This document shows, piece after piece, positions 11,201 through 20,200 of a stretch of 64,000 nt of DNA. Below the pieces are notes generated by a model, which was not told where the DNA came from, ran no database searches, and was given only the letters and a program-made list of their open reading frames with translations. The position numbers and the translations under genes were made by a program. The stretch covers positions 124,001-188,000 of the forward strand of contig JAVFKD010000016.1 of the NCBI GenBank assembly GCA_036429605.1, in the 5' to 3' direction. The first letter of the stretch is position 1; each line of letters starts with the position of its first letter. This DNA comes from Cladobotryum mycophilum (taxonomy: Eukaryota > Ascomycota > Sordariomycetes > Hypocreales > Hypocreaceae).

Positions 11201-14200
11201 ACTGCAGATCACAAAGAATGAGTTGGAAAGCTTCCTTGCGGCTGATAGAAATGTTCCAATGGGCTTTGGAGATAGCCTAAGTCGGTATTCGATAATCCAC
11301 AGTGAGACAAGCGGTGACTATCATTTCGTCTGGACATGTCATCATGCCTTATACGACGGTTGGTCTTTGCCATTGGTCTTCAAGCACCTCAAGCAAGAGT
11401 ATGAATTCGGTGCCAGTGCTACATACCAGGTACCGCAATTCCAAGACTTCGTCAAGTACTTGAGGGAAAACGACACGGCCGCTCATCAGGCGTACTGGCG
11501 GGATCAATTCTCCGGGTCATCACTGTCAGACTTGGTTTCATCCTCATCGATGTACGAGCCTTGCGCCGACAGCACACTCTCCATGATGATACCGGCCGTA
11601 CGTCAATTGCGCTCCGAAACAACGATATCGACAATTATACGTGGTGCGTGGGCATTGGTAATTGCGTCTTACACGGGCTCATCCGATGTCATCTTTGGAT
11701 GTGTACTGAGCGGTCGCAATGCGCCAGTCATGGGAATTGATAAGATGGCAGCACCGACGATTGCAACTGTTCCTATCCGGGTCAAGCTGGACAGCGCGCA
11801 TAACGTCTCGGAATACCTTCTTGGTCTTCAGAACCAGTCCAATACGATGATCCCATATGAGCAGACTGGCTTGCAGAATATTAAACTGGCGTGTCCAGAG
11901 GCTCGAGCGGCAGTCGACTTTCAGACTCTACTCGTCGTCGAGCTCCAAAATGGGGATGCGGACAGCCCGGACTATGCCTTGGAGATGGAAGATATATCCA
12001 ACAACCGCCTAGACTTCACCAGATACCCGGTGACTCTCGTTTGCAACCTGGAGGGAAATGAAATCAGACTTGATGTCAAATTTGACTCTCACCTAACCCC
12101 AACTGTCCAAATGCAGAGAATCATGAACCACTTCAAGAATGTATTTGGAGAACTCTGTCGTGAAGATGTCCGTCTGAGCATTGGAGACATCAACAAACCC
12201 AGTCCGGAAGACCTGGCAGAAATGGTGGATTGGAATGGGACGCTGCCAAGCACAGTCGATGCCTGCCTACACAGCCTCATAGACGAATGCGCGACAAGAT
12301 ACCCTAACGCGTTGGCAATAGACTCTTGGGATGGCCAGTTGACATATGCGGAACTCAAATTGCAATCCTCGAGATTGGCGGATTACTTGAGAGCCTGCGG
12401 AGTCAAGTCTGGAACGACGGTCCCTCTTTGCTTTGAGAAGAGCATGTGGGCTGTTATTGGTATGATTGCAGTCTTGAAGGCTGGCGGAGCCTGTGTCCCT
12501 CTTGATCCTTCACACCCGCGAACTCGCCTTGAAACCATTCTCAGCCGATTGGATACCCAAGTTTTGCTTACTTCGCCATTGCATGCTCCAGGCCTCAGAG
12601 GCATTGACCAAAGATTGGTAGTGTTGGATGAGAGCTTACTCGATAAGTCACCCACTGCAGTTGAGCTTACTTCTGTGTTGGTTCAACCAAGCGACGCTGC
12701 TTTTGTCCTGCATACATCTGGAAGTACAGGCATCCCTAAAGCCATTGTGCTAGAACACAAAGCTCTTAGCACGAGCTTACACGAGCATGGAGCTGTTGAG
12801 TGCCTGGGCCCAGATAGCCGTGTCGTCCAGTTCGCAGCATACACCTTTGATGTTAGCATAAGCGACATTTTTGCAACATTGATGTACGGTGGTTGCATCT
12901 GTATCCCCTCTGAAGCACAGAGACTGAACGATTTGGCTGGTTTCATCAATGATATGCGCGTCAATCAGGCTGGCTTGACCCCAGCAGTAGCAAATCTACT
13001 GTCTCCTTCGGAGGTGCCTTGTCTCAAGTATCTGAAGCTGGGCGGAGAACCAATGACCCAGGATAACGTGTTGCGGTGGTCAACCAAGGTTCAACTGCTA
13101 AACAGCTACGGCCAAGCAGAATGCTCCGTGAAGTCGGCTTACAATGCCTGGATGGGACCGGACTCGGACCCCTCAACGATTGGAAAGCCTGTGGGAGGAG
13201 CACTATGGATTGTCCACAGCGAAGATCATCGCCAACTAGTTCCTATTGGAGCTATAGGCGAGTTGGTTGTGGAGGGTGACATACTGGCGCGGGAGTATCT
13301 GAAGGACCCGAAAAAGACGAAGGACGCGTTTCCAAGTAGCCCGGAATGGCTTCAAAAGGCAAAGGGCAGTCGCGGACAGCGGATTTTCAAGTCCGGTGAC
13401 TTGGTCAAATACAATCCTGACGGGTCTATCAAGTACATTGGCCGAAAAGACACGCAGGTCAAGGTGAGAGGACAGCGACTTGAGCTCGGTGATGTGGAAT
13501 ATCACCTCCGCCAGTGTATCCCAACTCTCACCAACGCAGACGTACAAGTGGCCGTGGAGCTTGTGTCGCCCAGTGATGGAGAGCCAATGCTTACAGCCTT
13601 CTTGAGCATAAAACAAGATCTAAATGACAATCTCTTGGAAGCTAAGGAGAGAGAATCTGCAAAGGAACGGCTAGTGTCACAGATGCCAGCCATCAAGGCC
13701 CTGTTGTCAGATGCGATACCCGGCTACATGGTACCCTCTGCGTTTGTCCCTCTGCATAAGATGCCTCTCACAACGTCTGGGAAGATTGACCGCAAGGAGC
13801 TGCGAAGAATTGCGTCAGGTATGGGTCTGACTGAGCTCCTTGCCTCGCTTGCTTCTTCCCGAACGGTTAGAGCACCAGAGACAGAAATGCAGAAACGCCT
13901 GCATGCTCTCTGGTGCACGGTACTCAATATTGACCCGGATAGCTTTGGCATTGATGACAGCCTCTTCCAGCTTGGTGGTGATTCAATCACCGCCATAAAG
14001 CTTGCGACCGCCGCCAGACAAGCTGGAATACTTCTTTCCGTACAGGATACGTTCAAGCAACCTCGGCTCTCAGACATGGCGCTCGTAGCACGCGAAATAG
14101 AGGAACATGATGTGTCAGACATACTGCCATTTGCATTGATTGAGAACCAAGGTACAGTTGGTGTTGATGACCATCTAGATGAAGTTTCTGCTCTGTGTGG

Positions 14201-17200
14201 CGTCAGTAAAGATGCCATCGACGATGTGTATCCATGCACACCACTGCAAGAGGGTCTCATGGCCCTCTCACTGACTGATCATGGTGCGTATATTGCGCAA
14301 ATGGTCTTTGAGATGCCTTCCGTTTTAGACATTGATCGCTTCCAACGGGCCTGGGAAGCCGTATTCCACCATCATGCCATTCTTCGCTCCCGAATCGTAC
14401 GAACAAATCAGCTTGGCACTGTGTTGGCAATCATGAAGAACTCGGTCCCCTTCCATTTGAGCAGCGTGGAACTAGAGTCATATCTGCAACAGGACAAGCA
14501 AACGCCGATGGACTACGGTGACAGTCTCGCTCGCTGTGCTGTCATCAGCGATGAAAAGACGGGAAAGCGATACTTTGTGCTGAGAATACATCACGCCTTG
14601 TACGATGGGTGGTCCGTATCGAGGATATTTCAAGACGTGGAGGATGCATACATGGATGTCATCCATAGTGGTGCTGTGGGCTTCAACCATTTCATCAAGC
14701 ACCTCGTGAATACGGATCGAGCCACTTCGGAACAGTTTTGGAGCGAAGAAGTTATTAACGCCCCTGCACAGAGCTTCCCCACCCTCCCATCCATCACCTA
14801 CCGCCCCTTTGCAAGTGCAGAATTGCTTCATTCCTTTGCCTTGCCTAACACTACGGTAAGATCAAACTACATGTTGTCCACAAAGATCTTTGCTGCATGG
14901 TCTTTGGTCTTTGGGCGGTATTCCGACATGGACGATGTAATATTTGGCGCCACTGTCAGCGGTAGGACATCGTCCGTGAGGGGCATAGAGAGCATTGTTG
15001 GCCCAACCCTTGCGACAGTCCCCTTCAGGGTCCAATTTCAGAGCGGGCAGAATATTTCCGATCTTTTGGGTGTGATACAGAAGCGCAGCAGTGACATGAT
15101 GCCTCACGAACACATAGGCATTCAGAATATCAGAGGGCTCGGCGCCGATGGCCGTCGGGCATGCGAATTCCAAGTCCTGTTGAACATACAACATGCAACT
15201 GGTTCAGACTCGAAAAACGTGCTGGGACTCCATGAGCTGGGCGGTGGGGACTTGGCCAACTTCCACACCTACGCGGTCAATCTGCAGTTCAACACGTCCT
15301 CAAGCGGCATTGCGATCCATGTTCAATTCGACCCGCAAGTCGTGGAATCGACGCAGATGGAGAGGATCATCAAACAGCTTGAGCATGTGCTCTGCCAGAT
15401 ATATCACGAGCCCAATGATCTCAGAGTCAGTGATATCGACTTGCTTGGTCCTGCCGATATGCGGGAATTGGAGCTGTGGAACCGTAATCTTCCTCCTGCC
15501 GTGGACTCATGTGTTCACCATCTGATTGAAGAGCGAGTGAAGTTGCATCCCCAAAAACAGGCCGTCAGTGGATGGGACGGCCATCTGACCTACGAGGAAC
15601 TCGATAGACAGGCACGCAGAGTAGCATGTCATTTAATCAGTCTGGGCATCAAACCAGAGGCCATGGTGCCGCTCTGTTTTGAGAAATCTATATGGACCAT
15701 TGTCGCCATGCTAGGAGTTCTCAAAGCAGGAGCGGCTTTTGTTGCCATGGATCCGTCACATCCCATCAACAGGCTCGAGACCATTACAAACGATGTTGGG
15801 GCCACGGTGATTCTGTCTTCAGAGAAAACCTCGCCAATCTTCACCGAATCGATGAAGAAGAAGCTAGTTATTGTCGATTCTCTAAAGATAGCCAGCTTTC
15901 CAGATGAGGACGATGTTGTAGAGACGGGGGTCGCGCTTCAGAACGCAGCATATGTGATATTCACATCCGGATCCACCGGAAACCCCAAGGGCGCCATTAT
16001 CGAGCATCGAGCCTATTCATCAAGTGCTGTAGAATGCGCCAGGGAGCTTCACATCCACAGTGAATCCCGAGTTCTCCAGTTCGCATCATATAGTTTCGAT
16101 GTGAGCATACAAGAAATATTGGCTACCCTGATTGTAGGTGGGTGCATTTGCGTACCCAATGAGATTGACAGGCTCAATGATATTTCGCGTCTCATCAATG
16201 AGATGGGGGTTACTTGGATGAACCCAACCCCATCGTTCGCGAGAATGATTACGGCAGAGAGCATCCCCAGCGTTGAGACCATGGTCCTGGGAGGAGAGGC
16301 CCCAAGGAGAGACGACATCGACTACTGGGCAAGCAAGTTACGACTAGTCAATGCATACGGCCTGAGCGAGTGTTCTGTGACCAACGTTATAAATGTTGGA
16401 CTGAGCGTGGGCGCGGAATCGAGAAATATCGGTCGTGCGGTTGCTGGCGCAACTTGGGTCGTCGATCCTGAAGACCATGAGCGCCTCGCACCCTTGGGCT
16501 CAGTCGGAGAGCTCCTTATCGAAGGACATGTTCTTGCGCGAGAATATCTCAACAATCCCGAAAAGACAGCAGCGGTGTTCATAGAAGCCCCCGGCTGGCT
16601 CCGACGCTTCCGGCCAGAGTCGACTAGGCTCTACAAAACTGGTGATCTGGTCCGCTACTGTGCAGATGGAACCATCTACTACATAGGACGCAAGGACAGT
16701 CAGGTCAAACTGCACGGGCAACGATTCGAACTCGGTGAGATTGAGCATCATCTTCGAATTTGCATGCCCTCTACCGTGGAAGTAGCCGCAGAGATTGTCA
16801 CTCCAGCTGGTAGGAGTATTCCCATACTCGTCGGGTTTGTGACTATAGGTAACATTGACAACGCTGACACCACAGCGGAAGAAGTTGCATACACTGCGGC
16901 AGGGAGAGAGGCACTTTCACGGCAAATCGCCGGCTTAAGCTCGCGCCTCGCACAATCCCTGCCTACGTTCATGATCCCGTCGCTCTTTATCCCTCTCTAT
17001 CGCATGCCGCTCTCTGTGGCAGGAAAGACGGACCGCAATCGGCTGCGATATCTAGTTGCTAGCATGACGGTCGAGCAGATCAGCTCCTTCACTGCAGCTG
17101 CGGACGGCATAAGGAATCCATCAACACTTACTGAGATTGCCGTCCGCGACCTCTGGGCAGATAATCTAGGTTTAGATCCAGATTCCATTGGGCTAGATGA

Positions 17201-20200
17201 TAACTATTTCCAGCTGGGAGGAGATTCCATCAGTGCAATGCAGTTGGTGGCAGCCTCGCGAGCTGAGGGGGTGTTGCTCACGGTTGAGAGCATCTTCAAG
17301 CATCCAGTGCTATCGGAATTGGCACTTTCCGCGCAATGCACGGATGAGTTTGTCATTCCAGAGATCCCTCCTTTCCAAACTGGTCCCCATGTCGAGCAGA
17401 TCAGCGAACTTGTTGAAGAAGTTGTCAAACGATACGGATATCTAGAGGGTGACGTTGAAGACATGTATCCTTGCACACCACTTCAAGATGGGTTGATAGC
17501 GCTCTCTATCAAGGAGCCGGGCACATATCATGCCCAGGCTGCGTGGTTGCTGTCGGAGTCAATGGATGTAGACCAATATCAAGCAGCGTGGGATACTGCG
17601 GTCCAAGCAATCCCCATCCTTCGCACCCGCGTTGTCGAAACCAGCGCAGGGCTAATGCAGATCGTGTTGGAAGGCCACGTCCAGTGGCAGGCCGCCGAGA
17701 GTTTACAAGGTTACTTGAAGAGCGATAGAGAGAATGCGATGGACTTGGGAGCACCGTTGATTCGTTTTGCAATCATCAATGAGCCAGATAAGCGTTACTT
17801 TGTTTGGACCGCTCATCATGCCCTGATCGACGGATGGTCAGCTCAGATCATCCAAGAGAATGTGGAACGGGCATACTTTGACCTAAGTCTAAAGCCCACC
17901 CTCAACTTCAACCACTTTATCCAGCAAATCAGCCAGATAAATCGGGATGATGCAGAAGCATTTTGGACAACAGAACTCGCAGACTCGCCTCTACCAAGCT
18001 TCCCGGAGCTCCCGTCAGAAAACTATCAGCCAATTACGGAGGCAAGCCTAACGCATGCGGTTAAATTCACCAAAAGGGCAGATTCAGAAACCCCCATCTC
18101 AGCTCTTGTCAAAGGAGCATGGTCTCTTGTTCTCTCGAGATATTCAGACTCTACAGATGTAGTATTTGGTCTCACAACCAACGGGCGTATGACGCCTATG
18201 CTTGGAATTGAGCGACTTGTTGGTCCTACCATCGCAACAGTGCCCTTCAGAGTCCGCTTTGATGAGGGCTTGCAGGTGGGCGACTTCTTGAAGGAGGTTC
18301 AGCGCATATCGACGTCGGCAATGCCATTTGAGCAGACTGGACTGCAAAATATCAAGAAAATGGGTGCAGGAGCCAGTACTGCGTGTGAATTTCAGAATAT
18401 TCTCATCATTCAGAGTTCAGCCGAGTCAGATGTTAAGAGTAATGAGCCTCTGAACGATGACGATGACGCCGACGACGACGAGTACGATGACTATGACGAA
18501 GACAATCTTGTTATTCAAGGCCTGGATCCGATCAAAATTAGTCAATCCAAGTTCCACGCTCATGCGCTCGTTGTCGAATGCACCTTAAACTCGGAGGGCG
18601 CCTCCATCAAGGTTGAATTCGACCCAGCAGTCATAGACGAAACCCAGATGTGGCGAATCGTCAAGCAATTCGGACACGTGCTGCAGCAGCTCTCCGAATT
18701 TAAACAAGATGCAAACATTCGCGACATTGAGATGATCACTCCAGCAGACCAAGAGGAAATCTCCAATTGGAATGCAGAGACTCCTCAAGTGATTAACTCT
18801 TGCTTCCACCACCTGCTGGAGGATCGATTCCAACAATATGCTGGTGCGCAGGCCTTGTCCTCGACCAGCGAGAGTTTGTCCTACAAAGAACTCAGTCGTG
18901 CATCAAACATCCTGGCTTACCGACTCATCGAACTTGGCGTTGGCCCTGAAGTATTCGTGCCGCTCTGTTTCGAAAAGTCCATCTGGGCTGTTGTCGCTAT
19001 GCTGGCCGTATGGAAAGCGGGAGGCGCTTGTGTATCCTTGGATCCATCTCACCCAGAAAGCCGACACAGATCTATCTTGGGGGCTACTTCTGCGCATGTC
19101 GCCCTGGCGTCATTAACGCATGCTTCGACTCTTCAAGGTCTGGGCGTAGATGCAACCGTGGTAGATAGAGGTTTACTACAGGAGCCATTGGCCGGGATGT
19201 CATCGCCAGTTACTGATGTCTCCCCTTCCAATGCTGCCTATGCAGTGTTTACGTCCGGAAGCACAGGGGTGCCCAAAGCAATCGTTATCGAGCATGCCGC
19301 TCTCAGTACAAGCTCGACTGCAATAGCAGCTGCGATGAGATTAAGTAGAAACTCCCGAGTGCTTCAATTCGCGGCCTATACTTTTGATGTCAGCTTTGGA
19401 GATATTTGCCCAACTCTTTTATTCGGGGGTTGTGTGTGTGTCCCAACTGATGACGAGAGAATGAACAGCCTGATCAAGACCATCAAGTCCTTGAATGTAA
19501 ACCATCTTGAACTCACTCCATCAGTCGCAGCTCAGATTGAACCTTCTGAAGTCGGCCACCTACGAGCTATGGTAGTAGGTGGAGAGGCTGCGACAAAGGC
19601 TGTACTTGAGAAGTGGGCCGACAAGACTCGCCTCATTAATATGTACGGTCCTGCGGAGTGTACTATTTGGTGTGCAGGGCAAAACAACATCCAACGCAGC
19701 GACGATCCAACAATATTTGGGCGTGGAGTCGGCGCCGTCACTTGGGTGGTGGACAGACATGACCATAGCAAGCTTGCGCCGATTGGCACCGTTGGAGAGT
19801 TGGTGATTGAAGGCCCTGGACTCGCCCGGGGATATCTAAATGATGGGCCAAAGACAGAGGCAGCATTCATCGACTCTCCAAAGTGGTCCTCAGCTTCAAG
19901 CTCCGTAAGACAGCCATCGCGGGTATACAAAACGGGAGATCTCGTAAAGTACATGACAGACGGGACCTTGAAATACATAACTCGAAAAGATACACAGGTC
20001 AAGCTACGAGGACAGAGAATTGAGCTTGGGGAGGTCGAGTTCCAGCTGAAGAATTGTTTCCCCAGTCCAGTCGAGCTGGCTGTCGAAGTTGTCTCGTCCA
20101 CGGATGCAAGCCAACCAGTACTTGCTGCCTTTATAGTTGTGGGAGACGACACCGAATCTACCCCTCAGGATGAGATCATTGCAAACTCGGAAAGATCCAG

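Noticed and set aside
19532..20152. 206-aa antisense frame within the NRPS, and similar antisense frames throughout it
   Set aside because: They are shadows of the strongly conserved NRPS frame; no motif and no independent start context.
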